From Gallionella sp. (GTDB lineage Bacteria; Pseudomonadota; Gammaproteobacteria; Burkholderiales; Gallionellaceae): a stretch of DNA of 64,000 bases. Numbering within the stretch: the stretch's first letter is position 1; each line of letters begins with the position of its first letter. Where the stretch lies: NCBI GenBank assembly GCA_028699065.1, contig JAQVVH010000001.1, positions 640,326-704,325 on the forward strand. The letters run 5' to 3'. The notes beneath the pieces are model-generated. The model did no database searches. It saw only the letters and a list, made by a program, of their open reading frames with translations, and was not told where the DNA came from. Shown in pieces: positions 18,822 through 28,348 of the stretch. The translations under genes and the position numbers were made by a program.

Positions 18822-21800
18822 ATGACCGCACGCTTAAGAGAAATCCCGTACAACTACACCTCGTTTTCCGACCGGGAGATTGTGTTGCGCATTCTCGGCA
18901 GCGAGGGCTGGGACATCATCAACACTCTGCGCGAGGAACGCCGCACCGGCCGCTCGGCGCGCATGCTTTACGAGGTGCTGGGCGATATCTGGGTGATCAC
19001 CCGCAATCCCTATCTTGAAGACGATCTGCTGGCCAATCGCAAGCGGCGCAACGCGCTGGTTGACGCGCTGCGCCATCGACTGAACGCAATCGAGGATCGG
19101 CGGCAAAACAATGAGCGGGTCAGCCGCCTGCTGGCGCTGGCCAATATCGCCGTTGAAAATTTTGCGGCGGAGTTTGAGCAGACGCTGCAATTGCGCAAAC
19201 GTGCCCTGCGCACGTTGGGACGCATCACCCGCAAGGACAACATTCAGTTCGACGGTTTGGCCCGCGTCTCCCACGTGACTGACGCCACGGACTGGCGGGT
19301 TGAATATCCGTTTGTGGTATTGACGCCCGACAGCGAAGCGGAAGTTGCGCCGCTGGTGCGCGCCTGTATTGAACTCGGCCTGACGCTGATTCCGCGCGGG
19401 GGCGGCACCGGTTATACCGGCGGGGCCGTGCCGCTGGACAGACGCTCGGCGGTGATCAACACGGAAAAACTGGACGCGCTGTCGCCGGTCGATGTTCGCC
19501 ACCTGCCCGGCGTATCGCGGTCTTATGCCACCATCCATTGCGGTGCCGGCGTGGTGACGCGCCGGGTTATGGAGGCCGCCGAAGCCAACGGTCTGGTGTT
19601 CGCGGTGGATCCCACATCGGCCGATGCGTCCTGCATCGGGGGCAATGTCGCCATGAATGCGGGCGGCAAAAAAGCGGTGCTCTGGGGCACCGCGCTGGAT
19701 AATCTGGCCTCGTGGAAAATGGTGACGCCGGACGGTCGCTGGATGGAAGTGGAGCGGCTGGAACACAACCTGGGCAAGATTCACGATGCCGCCTACGCGC
19801 GCTTTTCGATCCGCCGCTTTGAGGTGGATGGCACAACGCCTTTCGGCGAACCCGAGCTGCTGGAGATCCCCGGCAGCGCGTTCCGCAAGGCTGGGCTGGG
19901 CAAGGACGTTACCGACAAATTCCTCTCCGGCCTGCCGGGCATTCAGAAGGAAGGCTGTGACGGCATCATCACGTCGGCACGCTTTCTGTTGCACCGCGCG
20001 CCGGCACATACCCGCACCGTCTGTCTGGAATTTTTCGGGCAGGTGCGCGAGGCCGTACCCGCTATTGTTGAAATCACGACGCTGCTGAATAACCGCAGCG
20101 CGCCTTCCGACTCGCTGCTGCCGCCACCGCAAGTGCTGCTCGCCGGGCTCGAGCATCTGGATGAGCGCTATCTGAAGGCGGTCGGTTACGCGACCAAATC
20201 CAAACGCGGCACACGGCCGAAGATGGTGCTGATCGCCGATGTCGTGTGCGATGACGAACGCGCGGTCGGCGAAGCTGCCTCGGAGATCGTGCGCCTCGCC
20301 AATCTGCGTCACGGCGAGGGATTTATCGCCGTTTCGGCCGAGGCACGTAAAAAGTTCTGGCTGGACCGCGCCCGCACCGCCGCCATTGCCAAGCACACCA
20401 ATGCGTTCAAGGTGAACGAGGATGTGGTCATTCCGCTGCCGCGCATGGGCGACTATTGCGACGGCGTGGAGCGCATCAACATCGAGCTGTCGCTGAGCAA
20501 CAAGCTTGCGCTGCTGGCTGCGCTCGACGAATTTTTTGCCGGTGAGCTGCCCTTGCATTATCAGGATGATGCGCAAATCGGCGATGAAGAATTGCTCGGT
20601 AACCGTCCGCAGCGCGCCCGCGAACTGCTGGCCGAAGTGCGCGCCCGCTGGCAATGGCTGCTCGACAATCTCGATGCGCCGCTGGCGGAGTCTCTTTATG
20701 CCCCGGCCGACCGGCAGGATGCAGCCACGGTCTTCGATGCCGTCCAGCGCCACCTGCTGCGCGCTTCCTGGAAGCAGGAACTGCGCGAACCGCTGCGCCA
20801 GATTTTTGGCGGAACAACGTACCAGCCGATTCTTGAGCAGTGCACTGCCATCCACCAGCAGGTGCTGAAAGGCCGGGTCTTCGTCGCGCTGCACATGCAT
20901 GCGGGTGACGGCAATGTGCATACCAACATTCCGGTGAACTCCGACGATTACGCCATGCTGCAGCAGGCAAACCGCGCGGTGGATCGCATCATGGCGCTGG
21001 CCAAATCCCTGGGCGGCGTGATCTCCGGCGAACACGGGATCGGTATTACCAAGTTCGATTTTCTGGAAGCGCACGAGCTTGCACCCTTCGCCGCCTACAA
21101 ACAGAAAGTTGATCCCGAGGGCCACTTCAACCGGGGGAAACTGCTCAAGGGCGGCAATCTCGAACGTGCCTATACGCCCAGCTTCAATTTGATGGAGCTG
21201 GAAAGTCTGATTCTTGAGAAAAGCGAGCTGTCGGAAATCGCCGATTCCATCAAGGATTGTCTGCGTTGCGGCAAATGTAAACCGGTCTGCAGCACACATG
21301 TGCCGCGCGCCAATCTGCTCTACTCGCCGCGCAACAAGATTCTGGGCACCTCGCTGCTGATCGAGGCTTTCCTTTACGAGGAGCAAACCCGGCGCGGCAT
21401 TTCCATCCAGCATTTCGACGAGTTCAACGATGTGGCCGACCATTGCACCGTCTGCCACCGCTGCGAGAAACCCTGCCCGGTGGATATCGATTTCGGCGAT
21501 GTTTCCGTGGCGATGCGCAATTTCCTGCGCAAACAGGGCAAGAAGAAATTCAACCCCGGCACCGCCGCGGCGATGACCTTCCTGAATGCAACCGATCCGG
21601 CCACGATCAAGATTATTCGCAAGCTGATGATCGAATGGGGCTACTGGGGCCAGCGTATTGCTTACCAGGCCGTCAGCAAACTCGGATTGATCCGCAACAG
21701 CAAGCGCCAGCCGCGCGCCACGCTGGGCAAGCCGGCGTTGACGGCGCAGGTCATTCATATCATCAACCGGCCGATGCCCAAGGCGATGCCGATGCGCACC

Positions 21801-22670
21801 TCGCGGGCCTTGCTGGGGCTGGAAGATCAGAGCATGGTGCCCGTGATTCGCAATCCGCAACGCGCCGCCGATGACAGCGACGCCGTGTTCTATTTCCCCG
21901 GCTGCGGCTCGGAGCGGTTGTTTTCCAATGTCGGACTGGCGACTCAGGCGATGCTCTACGACCTTGGCGCGACCACGGTTTTGCCGCCAGGCTATTTGTG
22001 CTGCGGCTATCCGCAATCCTCTTCCGGCAATCACGACAAAGGCCAGCAGATCACCACCGAAAACCGGGTGCTGTTCCATCGCGTGGCGAACACGCTCAAT
22101 TATCTCGACATCAAGACGGTGATCGTGTCCTGCGGAACCTGCATGGATCAGCTGCTGAAGTACGAATTCGAGAAAATATTCCCGGGCTGCCGCCTGCTCG
22201 ATATCCATGAATATCTGATGGAAAAAGGGATCAGCCTGAGCGGTGTCGAGGGACAAAAATATCTGTACCACGAACCCTGCCACACACCGATGAAAACCTA
22301 CGACTCGGCGAAAGTAACCCGACAGTTGATGGGCGTCGATGTGCCCCTGAACGATCGTTGCTGCGGCGAATCCGGCACTTTTGCCGTGAGCCGTCCGGAC
22401 ATCGCCTCGCAGGTCAAAATGCGCAAGCAGGAGGAGCTGGAAAGCGGCCTCTCCAAACTCGGCCTGACCCCCGGTGCGCCGGAACAGCCCGTCACTGTGC
22501 TGACTTCGTGCCCGTCCTGCCTGCAGGGTTTGAAACGCTATGGGGACGATACCGGCATCGAGGCCGATTATCTGGTGGTGACGCTGGCGAACCGGCTACT
22601 CGGCGAAAACTGGCAGGACGATTATTTGCAAAAAGCCAACAACGGCGGGATCGAGCGCATTCTGCTCTGA
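18822..22670 (+). CDS. DUF3683 FAD-linked / Fe-S oxidoreductase, D-lactate dehydrogenase-like
   Basis: A 1,282-residue multi-domain protein. It begins with a DUF3683 region (about 1-140, [15 protein letters not shown]), then the FAD domain with [13 protein letters not shown] near 190, the FAD-oxidase C-terminal domain with [10 protein letters not shown] near 693 and [10 protein letters not shown] near 736, two 4Fe-4S motifs ([11 protein letters not shown] near 813 and [14 protein letters not shown] near 874), and two CCG domains ([10 protein letters not shown] near 1060 and CCGESGT near 1180). This fuses in one chain what GlcD, GlcE and GlcF do separately, so it probably oxidises a 2-hydroxy acid such as D-lactate or glycolate to feed quinones. 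ATG 18822 follows AAGG; the frame to 18735 runs into the divergent thpR start and was rejected. It converges with phoR. Confidence 0.9.
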   Translation: MTARLREIPYNYTSFSDREIVLRILGSEGWDIINTLREERRTGRSARMLYEVLGDIWVITRNPYLEDDLLANRKRRNALVDALRHRLNAIEDRRQNNERVSRLLALANIAVENFAAEFEQTLQLRKRALRTLGRITRKDNIQFDGLARVSHVTDATDWRVEYPFVVLTPDSEAEVAPLVRACIELGLTLIPRGGGTGYTGGAVPLDRRSAVINTEKLDALSPVDVRHLPGVSRSYATIHCGAGVVTRRVMEAAEANGLVFAVDPTSADASCIGGNVAMNAGGKKAVLWGTALDNLASWKMVTPDGRWMEVERLEHNLGKIHDAAYARFSIRRFEVDGTTPFGEPELLEIPGSAFRKAGLGKDVTDKFLSGLPGIQKEGCDGIITSARFLLHRAPAHTRTVCLEFFGQVREAVPAIVEITTLLNNRSAPSDSLLPPPQVLLAGLEHLDERYLKAVGYATKSKRGTRPKMVLIADVVCDDERAVGEAASEIVRLANLRHGEGFIAVSAEARKKFWLDRARTAAIAKHTNAFKVNEDVVIPLPRMGDYCDGVERINIELSLSNKLALLAALDEFFAGELPLHYQDDAQIGDEELLGNRPQRARELLAEVRARWQWLLDNLDAPLAESLYAPADRQDAATVFDAVQRHLLRASWKQELREPLRQIFGGTTYQPILEQCTAIHQQVLKGRVFVALHMHAGDGNVHTNIPVNSDDYAMLQQANRAVDRIMALAKSLGGVISGEHGIGITKFDFLEAHELAPFAAYKQKVDPEGHFNRGKLLKGGNLERAYTPSFNLMELESLILEKSELSEIADSIKDCLRCGKCKPVCSTHVPRANLLYSPRNKILGTSLLIEAFLYEEQTRRGISIQHFDEFNDVADHCTVCHRCEKPCPVDIDFGDVSVAMRNFLRKQGKKKFNPGTAAAMTFLNATDPATIKIIRKLMIEWGYWGQRIAYQAVSKLGLIRNSKRQPRATLGKPALTAQVIHIINRPMPKAMPMRTSRALLGLEDQSMVPVIRNPQRAADDSDAVFYFPGCGSERLFSNVGLATQAMLYDLGATTVLPPGYLCCGYPQSSSGNHDKGQQITTENRVLFHRVANTLNYLDIKTVIVSCGTCMDQLLKYEFEKIFPGCRLLDIHEYLMEKGISLSGVEGQKYLYHEPCHTPMKTYDSAKVTRQLMGVDVPLNDRCCGESGTFAVSRPDIASQVKMRKQEELESGLSKLGLTPGAPEQPVTVLTSCPSCLQGLKRYGDDTGIEADYLVVTLANRLLGENWQDDYLQKANNGGIERILL

Positions 22671-22678
22671 GCGACCGC

Positions 22679-23974
22679 TCAGCGCGTTACCCGCCGTGCC
22701 GGGAAGGTGAGCGAAAAAGTGCTGCCTTTGCCTTCCTCACTGGTAATTTCCAGCTGGGCCTGATGGCGCATGGCGATATGTTTGACGATGGCCAGCCCCA
22801 GGCCGGTGCCACCGGTTTCGCGTGAACGGCTGCGGTCCACCCGGTAGAAACGTTCGGTCAGACGCGGAATGTGCTGCGGCGCGATGCCGATCCCGCTGTC
22901 CTGCACGGCGTAAATAACCTGTTCGCCGCGCAACTCCCAGCGCAACCAGATATCGCCGCCGGCGGGCGTGTAGCGAATAGCGTTGGTGAGCAGATTGCCA
23001 AACGCGCTGCGGATGGCGTCGGGATTGCCACGCAACTTGATCCCTGCCGCCACCACCTCGTGCAGCGTATGTCGTCCTGCACTCAGCGCACGCCCGTCTT
23101 CGGCGATCCCGTGCAGCAGAACGGCAACGTCGATATCCTCTTCGCGCATCGGGCTCTGGTCGTTTTCCAGCCGCGACAGCGAGAGCAAATCGGAAACCAG
23201 GTTTTCCATGCGCGCAGTCTGTTCGGCGACCAGCTGCAAAGCGCGTTGCGCGTCGGCACGATCGATATCCGGCATGTCGCGCAAGTTTTCGACGAAGCCG
23301 TTCACCACCGTCAGCGGTGTGCGCAATTCGTGCGAAACATTGGCCACGAAATCCCGGCGCATCGCCTCGATGCGTTCCAGCTGGGTAATGTCACGGCTGA
23401 TCAGCAGATGTTTGTCCTCGCCGTAGGGCACAAGCTTGATCGACAAGACCATTTCCTGATGCCGCGAAGGCCGCATCACCAGTGGGTCCCGGAAATCACG
23501 CTGTTGCAGGTAGGTAATGAACTCGGGTTGCCGCACCAGATAGGTGATGTCCTGCCGGATGTCGAATTGCGGGTCCAAACCGAAATGGGCCTGCGCCAGC
23601 GGATTGCACCATTCGATGCGGTGTCCTGTGCCGAGAATCGCCACGCCTTCCGGCAGCGCAGCCGTAGCTTGCTCGATGTGCTGCAACTCTGCCGCCAGCT
23701 CTTGCTTGGTCTGGTTGTGGCGCTTCACCATTTTGTACAGACGTGAATAAACCTCGTTCCAGATGCCGCCCGCCGAGGGAATGGTTTGCAAAAGCGGATT
23801 GGATAGCCACTGCCCCAGCCGGTAAAGCTGGCGGGCGTGCAAGCCCATCACTAGCAACAGCACGAACAGGGTGAAAACCACCGCCAGCGCAAAAGAAAAT
23901 ACGCCCCAGATGATCAGTGCGGCAAACGCCACCAGAATCATGGGCGTGGTAAGTTTCCACCAGAATTCCTGCAA
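22679..23974 (-). CDS. phoR: Phosphate regulon sensor histidine kinase
   Basis: PhoR phosphorylates PhoB when phosphate is short. The 431-residue product has two closely spaced N-terminal membrane segments (about 12-46) with almost no periplasmic part, as in E. coli PhoR, a PAS domain (about 100-200), the HisKA box FVANVSHELRTPL with His215, and an ATPase domain ending in GGTGLGLAIVKHIA. The gene starts 8 bp after phoB, so they form one unit. It converges with the DUF3683 gene. Confidence 0.94.
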   Translation of the reverse strand: MQEFWWKLTTPMILVAFAALIIWGVFSFALAVVFTLFVLLLVMGLHARQLYRLGQWLSNPLLQTIPSAGGIWNEVYSRLYKMVKRHNQTKQELAAELQHIEQATAALPEGVAILGTGHRIEWCNPLAQAHFGLDPQFDIRQDITYLVRQPEFITYLQQRDFRDPLVMRPSRHQEMVLSIKLVPYGEDKHLLISRDITQLERIEAMRRDFVANVSHELRTPLTVVNGFVENLRDMPDIDRADAQRALQLVAEQTARMENLVSDLLSLSRLENDQSPMREEDIDVAVLLHGIAEDGRALSAGRHTLHEVVAAGIKLRGNPDAIRSAFGNLLTNAIRYTPAGGDIWLRWELRGEQVIYAVQDSGIGIAPQHIPRLTERFYRVDRSRSRETGGTGLGLAIVKHIAMRHQAQLEITSEEGKGSTFSLTFPARRVTR

Positions 23975-23982
23975 GTTTTTTC

Positions 23983-24669
23983 CTATTGGGTCGAAAAGCG
24001 GTAGCCGCTGCCACGCACGGTCTGAATCATGCCATCAAATTCCGCCGGCTCCAATGCCGCACGCAAACGCCGGATGTGCACGTCGACCGTGCGTTCTTCG
24101 ACAAAGACCTGCGTACCCCAGACCTGATCAAGCAATTGGGTACGGCTGTATACCCGTTCCGGATGGGTCATGAAGAAATGCAGCAGCCGGAATTCTGTCG
24201 GGCCCAGCTCGATGCTGACATCACCGGCTACCACACGATGTGCCGTGGGAGACAGCATCAGGCCGGCCACCTTGATGGTTTCGTCCGGCATTTGCGGAAT
24301 ATGGCGGCGTAGCACCGCCCGAATGCGCGCCATGAGTTCGCGCGGAGAAAACGGCTTGGTGATGTAGTCGTCCGCACCGGCTTCCAGCCCCATCACCTTG
24401 TCGCGCTCGTCACCCCGCGCCGTCAGCATGATGATGGGAATGTCTTTGGTGCGTGCATCCGCGCGCAACTGTTTCGCCAGAACGATGCCGCTGGTGTTGG
24501 GCAACATCCAGTCCAGCAGAATCATATCCGGCAATTGCGTGCGGATTTGCTGCCAGGCCGTTTCGGCATCTTCGGCGCGCATCACCTGAAATCCGGCTTG
24601 CCGAATATTGAATTCCAGTAATTCCTGGATAGCCAGCTCGTCTTCTACCAACAAAATTTTCGCTGTCAT
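23983..24669 (-). CDS. phoB: Phosphate regulon response regulator
   Basis: A 228-residue OmpR-family regulator. The receiver domain has the acidic pocket (VEDE), the phosphorylated Asp53 in LLDWMLP, and the conserved TARG and [11 protein letters not shown]; the winged-helix domain ends [16 protein letters not shown] precedes the ATG at 24669. A Pho box 38-66 bp upstream suggests autoregulation. No pst or phoU gene is in the window. Confidence 0.96.
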   Translation of the reverse strand: MTAKILLVEDELAIQELLEFNIRQAGFQVMRAEDAETAWQQIRTQLPDMILLDWMLPNTSGIVLAKQLRADARTKDIPIIMLTARGDERDKVMGLEAGADDYITKPFSPRELMARIRAVLRRHIPQMPDETIKVAGLMLSPTAHRVVAGDVSIELGPTEFRLLHFFMTHPERVYSRTQLLDQVWGTQVFVEERTVDVHIRRLRAALEPAEFDGMIQTVRGSGYRFSTQ

Positions 24670-24706
24670 TTTTTACCCCTTCACGTCGCTGTGGAGTTGC
24701 AAGGGT

Positions 24707-24735
24707 ATGAATAATTTATGACAGGAATATGACAC
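24707..24735 (-). promoter_or_regulatory. Three-unit Pho box upstream of phoB
   Basis: On the minus strand TGTCAT occurs at 24734-24729 and 24723-24718, and a degenerate ATTCAT at 24712-24707, each 11 bp apart. The pair CTGTCATAAATTATTCAT matches the Pho-box consensus at 15 of 18 positions. Each 11-bp unit binds one PhoB, so a PhoB multimer could activate phoBR. Confidence 0.85.
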
Positions 24736-26241
24736 TCAATCGGCCGCGTGACGGGGAGGCAATGGAACGGTGTGTTCGGTGTGGCTGGCCGCATGGTGAT
24801 GCAACCAGGCGTGCTCGGGCTCCTCGGGTAGGGGATCGTGAATCAGCTTGGGCGTCAGCGACCCAACCAGCATCCCGACAATGCTCATCAGCAAGCCGAT
24901 CAATTGCGGTGGCCATATTTGGGAGGGCTCAAACACCTCGCACAAACCCCAGGTCGTCAGTCCCAACACCATTGCCAGCAGTGCGCCCTGGGTATTGGCG
25001 CGCTTCCAGTAAAGCCCGAAAGCCAACGGGACAAACGCAGCAACCAGGGTAATTTTGTAGGCATTTTCAACCATCTTGAAAATACTCAGCTCCGAATTCA
25101 GCGCGACACCCAAAACCACTGCACCAAAACCCCACAAGGTAATGCGCATGGCACGCAAAAACTGCCGATCGGACATTTGTTCGAACATGAAATGCTTGAG
25201 AATATTTTCGGTAAACGCGACCGAGGGCGCCAGCAGCGTGGCCGATGAGCAGCTCATGATGGCGGACAGCAGCGCGCCGAAGAAAATGACCTGCGCAAAC
25301 ACCGGCGTGTGCTGCAAAATCAGAGTGGGCAGGACTAACTGGGAATCCTGTTCCAGTAGTTCGCCAAAAAGTTGGGGGTCAACGAGTGTGGCCGAGTAGG
25401 CCAAAAACATCGGCACAAATGCAAAGGCGAAATACAGCGAGCCGCCCAGCACGGAGCCGCGCACCGCAGTCTTCTCATCCCGCGCGGCGGTGATACGCTG
25501 AAACACATCCTGCTGCGGAATGGACCCCAGCATCATAGTCAGCCAAGCGCCAATGAAAGGGACCCAATGGGTGTAGTCGCCCTTGGGGAAAAAATCCAGC
25601 TTTCCCGAGGCGGCGGCGTGCGAGACGACCACCCCAACACCGCCCGTCATTCCGCTGACAAACCAGGCGATGAACAACATGCCGCACATGATGACGGTCA
25701 TTTGTACAAAGTCGAGCAGCGCCACCGACCACATGCCGCCAAAGGTGGTGTAGGTCAGCACGATCAGAGCGCCAACCACCATGCCGGCTTCCTGCGATAC
25801 GGCGCCGCCGCTAATGACATTGAAGACCAGTCCGAGCGCCATGATCTGCGCCGACACCCAGCCAAGATAGGAAATCACGATGCACACCGCCGCGATCAAC
25901 TCGACCGCCTTGTTGTAACGCACGCGGTAAAAATCGCCGATAGTCAGCAAATTCATGCGGTACAGGCGATTGGCAAAAAACAGTCCCGCCAGAATCAAAC
26001 ACAGCGCCGCACCAAACGGATCCGCGACGACACCGCCGAGGCCTTCCTGCACAAAAGTTGCGGAAATTCCCAGTACCGTTTCCGCGCCAAACCAGGTGGC
26101 AAAAACGGTCGCGGTGACGATAGGCAAAGGTAAATGCCGGCCGGCCACCGCGAAATCTTTGGCGCTGTGCACGCGCGTTGCGGCATACAAACCGATCCCG
26201 ACGGAAACCAGCAAATACAGCACTACAAACCAGATCAGCAT
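24736..26241 (-). CDS. Sodium:solute symporter (SSS family)
   Basis: A 501-residue inner-membrane protein with about 13 hydrophobic segments. The N-terminal VAGRHLPLPIVTATVFATWFG and the middle GGMWSVALLDFVQM are SSS-family features; members import sugars, amino acids, proline or short acids with Na+. The substrate cannot be told. The cytoplasmic C-terminal tail is rich in His (HAWLHHHAASHTEH), which is unusual for the family and may bind metal. It lies 64 bp after the MFS gene on the same strand and stops next to the phoB Pho box. Confidence 0.87.
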   Translation of the reverse strand: MLIWFVVLYLLVSVGIGLYAATRVHSAKDFAVAGRHLPLPIVTATVFATWFGAETVLGISATFVQEGLGGVVADPFGAALCLILAGLFFANRLYRMNLLTIGDFYRVRYNKAVELIAAVCIVISYLGWVSAQIMALGLVFNVISGGAVSQEAGMVVGALIVLTYTTFGGMWSVALLDFVQMTVIMCGMLFIAWFVSGMTGGVGVVVSHAAASGKLDFFPKGDYTHWVPFIGAWLTMMLGSIPQQDVFQRITAARDEKTAVRGSVLGGSLYFAFAFVPMFLAYSATLVDPQLFGELLEQDSQLVLPTLILQHTPVFAQVIFFGALLSAIMSCSSATLLAPSVAFTENILKHFMFEQMSDRQFLRAMRITLWGFGAVVLGVALNSELSIFKMVENAYKITLVAAFVPLAFGLYWKRANTQGALLAMVLGLTTWGLCEVFEPSQIWPPQLIGLLMSIVGMLVGSLTPKLIHDPLPEEPEHAWLHHHAASHTEHTVPLPPRHAAD

Positions 26242-26305
26242 GGCGCGAAATCCGTCCCGTGAATAATGACCGCGATTTTAGCAGGGCCAGACAAATATGC
26301 AGCGC

Positions 26306-27610
26306 TTAAGCGTTCGGGTTGCGGCCAAAGGTTTCCCGCACGCGCGTGGCGGAAAAGAGCCCCAGCAATGCAAAAGCCAACATGGCGGAAAGGCCTATAC
26401 GGTAATCGGCAAGCGTGTAGCCCTCCGGCATTGCAGCGCCACGCCAGGCGCTTGCACGATCCAGCAGCCATCCCGCCAGCGGCTGGAGCAGCCCTGCCGA
26501 CAGGAACGCCCCCGTATTCACCAGGCTGGTCGCCATCCCGCTCAGTGCCGGAGAATTCACTTCCTTGGCGCAGGACCAGCTCAGGGTAAATCCGGCAGCC
26601 CCCGTACCCATCAATCCGAAGAGCAACAGGCTTGCCGACAGCGACATCGTCCCGCCGGCCAGTAACGCGCCCCAGCACAGGCAATAAAGCAGCGCCAATG
26701 TCAGCAACACCGGTTTGCGTCGCTCCAGACGATCGGACACCATCCCGCTAAATAGCGCACCAAAAGCGAAGGCGAGCAGCAACACGGTGGTGTGCCAGCT
26801 GGCCAGTTCACGGCTCATGCCGTGGCCTTGCATCAAAAAGGGCACGGCCCAAAGCCCGGCAAAACTAAAAAAACTGCCGGCTATGCCGACATTGACCCAA
26901 AATCCCGGCCAGGAAGCCGGGTTTCGCACCACCTGCCGCAACCCATCGAGCCAATGACCGAGGTGTGGCTGATGATCATCCTTGCCTTCCAGTTGCCGCA
27001 TCGAAGGTAGCCCTGCCGATTTGGGATGGTCGTGAATCAGGCGCCAGCTCAGCAACGCCAGCAACAGGGAAAAAAGCCCGATCCCGACGAACACATCTCG
27101 CCAGGACATCAGCGCCATCAGCCACGCCAGCGGGATGGCCGCCAGCACAGCCCCGATATTGCCCAGCAAGACGGTCAGGCCGGTAGCCGTCGCGAAATGT
27201 CGCTCATAAAACCAGGCGGCGTTGATTTTCAGCAGGGCAATAAACATCACGGACACGCCCAAGCCGACCAGCGTCCGACCGATAGCCGCGACCTCAAAGC
27301 TCGGGGCCAACCCGAACAGAATGGCCCCCAGCCCGCCCACCAGCCCGCCCATGGCCACGATGCGCCGTGGCCCCAGCGTATCCACGAGAACACCGGTGGG
27401 AATTTGCATCACGGTGTACACGTAAAAATAGGTCGCAGCCAGCATGCCCAGCTCCGCACCCGTGGTGTGGAAGGCCTGCTGCAAATCGCCCGCAATGGTG
27501 GCCGGCGCCACGCGATGAAAAAACGACAAAATGTAGGACATCGCGACCAGCAGAAAGGCGGTCCAGCGATGACGCCACATGTGTCGCAAAATCCGTTTGT
27601 GTTCAGTCAT
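26306..27610 (-). CDS. Major facilitator superfamily transporter
   Basis: A 434-residue protein with about 12 membrane segments. The segment FFHRVAPATIAGDLQQAF and the loop VDTLGPRRIVAMGG after segment 2 match MFS signatures of the D-galactonate/hexuronate-like and nitrate/nitrite-like branches. The second half repeats the loop as SDRLERRKPVLL. Substrate is unknown. A terminator for the upstream peroxiredoxin gene separates the two, so this gene probably has its own promoter. Confidence 0.85.
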   Translation of the reverse strand: MTEHKRILRHMWRHRWTAFLLVAMSYILSFFHRVAPATIAGDLQQAFHTTGAELGMLAATYFYVYTVMQIPTGVLVDTLGPRRIVAMGGLVGGLGAILFGLAPSFEVAAIGRTLVGLGVSVMFIALLKINAAWFYERHFATATGLTVLLGNIGAVLAAIPLAWLMALMSWRDVFVGIGLFSLLLALLSWRLIHDHPKSAGLPSMRQLEGKDDHQPHLGHWLDGLRQVVRNPASWPGFWVNVGIAGSFFSFAGLWAVPFLMQGHGMSRELASWHTTVLLLAFAFGALFSGMVSDRLERRKPVLLTLALLYCLCWGALLAGGTMSLSASLLLFGLMGTGAAGFTLSWSCAKEVNSPALSGMATSLVNTGAFLSAGLLQPLAGWLLDRASAWRGAAMPEGYTLADYRIGLSAMLAFALLGLFSATRVRETFGRNPNA

Positions 27611-27623
27611 AAAAATTATCCGG

Positions 27624-27652
27624 CAAACAAAAAGGCTCCCGCAGGAGCCTTT
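27624..27652 (-). terminator. Intrinsic terminator of the peroxiredoxin gene
   Basis: Nine-bp perfect stem AAAGGCTCC / GGAGCCTTT with a 4-nt loop; on the minus strand it is followed by TTGTTTG. It lies 19 bp after the peroxiredoxin stop. Confidence 0.85.
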
Positions 27653-27671
27653 CGGGTCAACTTACGGGGGA

Positions 27672-28277
27672 TTAAAGTTCGCCCGCGTGGTTGGCCAGAT
27701 ATTTGGCTACACCCTCCGGCGAAGCATTCATGCCGGCCTTGCCCTTGGCCCAACCGGCCGGGCAGACTTCGCCGTGTTCTTCGGTAAATTGCAGCGCGTC
27801 CACCATGCGCAGCATCTCGTCGATGTTACGGCCCAGCGGGAGATCGTTCACGACTTGGTGACGCACCACGCCGGCGCGATCAATCAGGAAGGAGCCCCGG
27901 AATGCCACACCGGCGGCATCGAATTCAACGTCGTAGGCCTTGCAGATTTCGTGTTTGACGTCGGCCACCAGCGGATACTGTACCTGACCGATGCCGCCTT
28001 TTTCCACGGGGGTGTTTTTCCAGGCCAGGTGGGTAAATTGCGAGTCGATGGAGATGCCCATCACTTCCACGTTGCGCTTCTTGAATTCGTCCAGACGATG
28101 ATTAAAGGCAATCAGCTCGGACGGGCATACGAAGGTAAAGTCGAGCGGGTAGAAGAAAATCACCGCGTATTTGCCGTTGATGTGTTTTTTCAGGTTGAAA
28201 GTTTCGTTGATTTCGTTGTTACCCATGACGGTAACGGCGTTGAAATCGGGCGCCTGTTTGCCTACGAGCACAGCCAT
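27672..28277 (-). CDS. Typical 2-Cys peroxiredoxin (AhpC/TSA family)
   Basis: A 201-residue thiol peroxidase that reduces H2O2 and organic peroxides. The peroxidatic Cys51 lies in FYPLDFTFVCP and the resolving Cys172 in GEVCPAGW, the typical homodimeric 2-Cys arrangement. ATG 28277 follows AGGAGATC; the open frame to 28352 lacks a site and was not used. No ahpF-like reductase gene is next to it, so thioredoxin is the likely donor. Confidence 0.95.
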   Translation of the reverse strand: MAVLVGKQAPDFNAVTVMGNNEINETFNLKKHINGKYAVIFFYPLDFTFVCPSELIAFNHRLDEFKKRNVEVMGISIDSQFTHLAWKNTPVEKGGIGQVQYPLVADVKHEICKAYDVEFDAAGVAFRGSFLIDRAGVVRHQVVNDLPLGRNIDEMLRMVDALQFTEEHGEVCPAGWAKGKAGMNASPEGVAKYLANHAGEL

Positions 28278-28348
28278 GATGATCTCCTGAATAAAAGTGG
28301 TTGAGTGAAATGGTTGGGTTTGAAATGTAGCGACATCACGAAAGCCTG

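Noticed and set aside
18834..22283. Open frame of 1,149 codons antisense to the DUF3683 oxidoreductase
   Set aside because: Its length is striking, but the sense strand has clear catalytic and Fe-S motifs. The antisense product is low in recognisable motifs and looks like a GC-rich third-position shadow.
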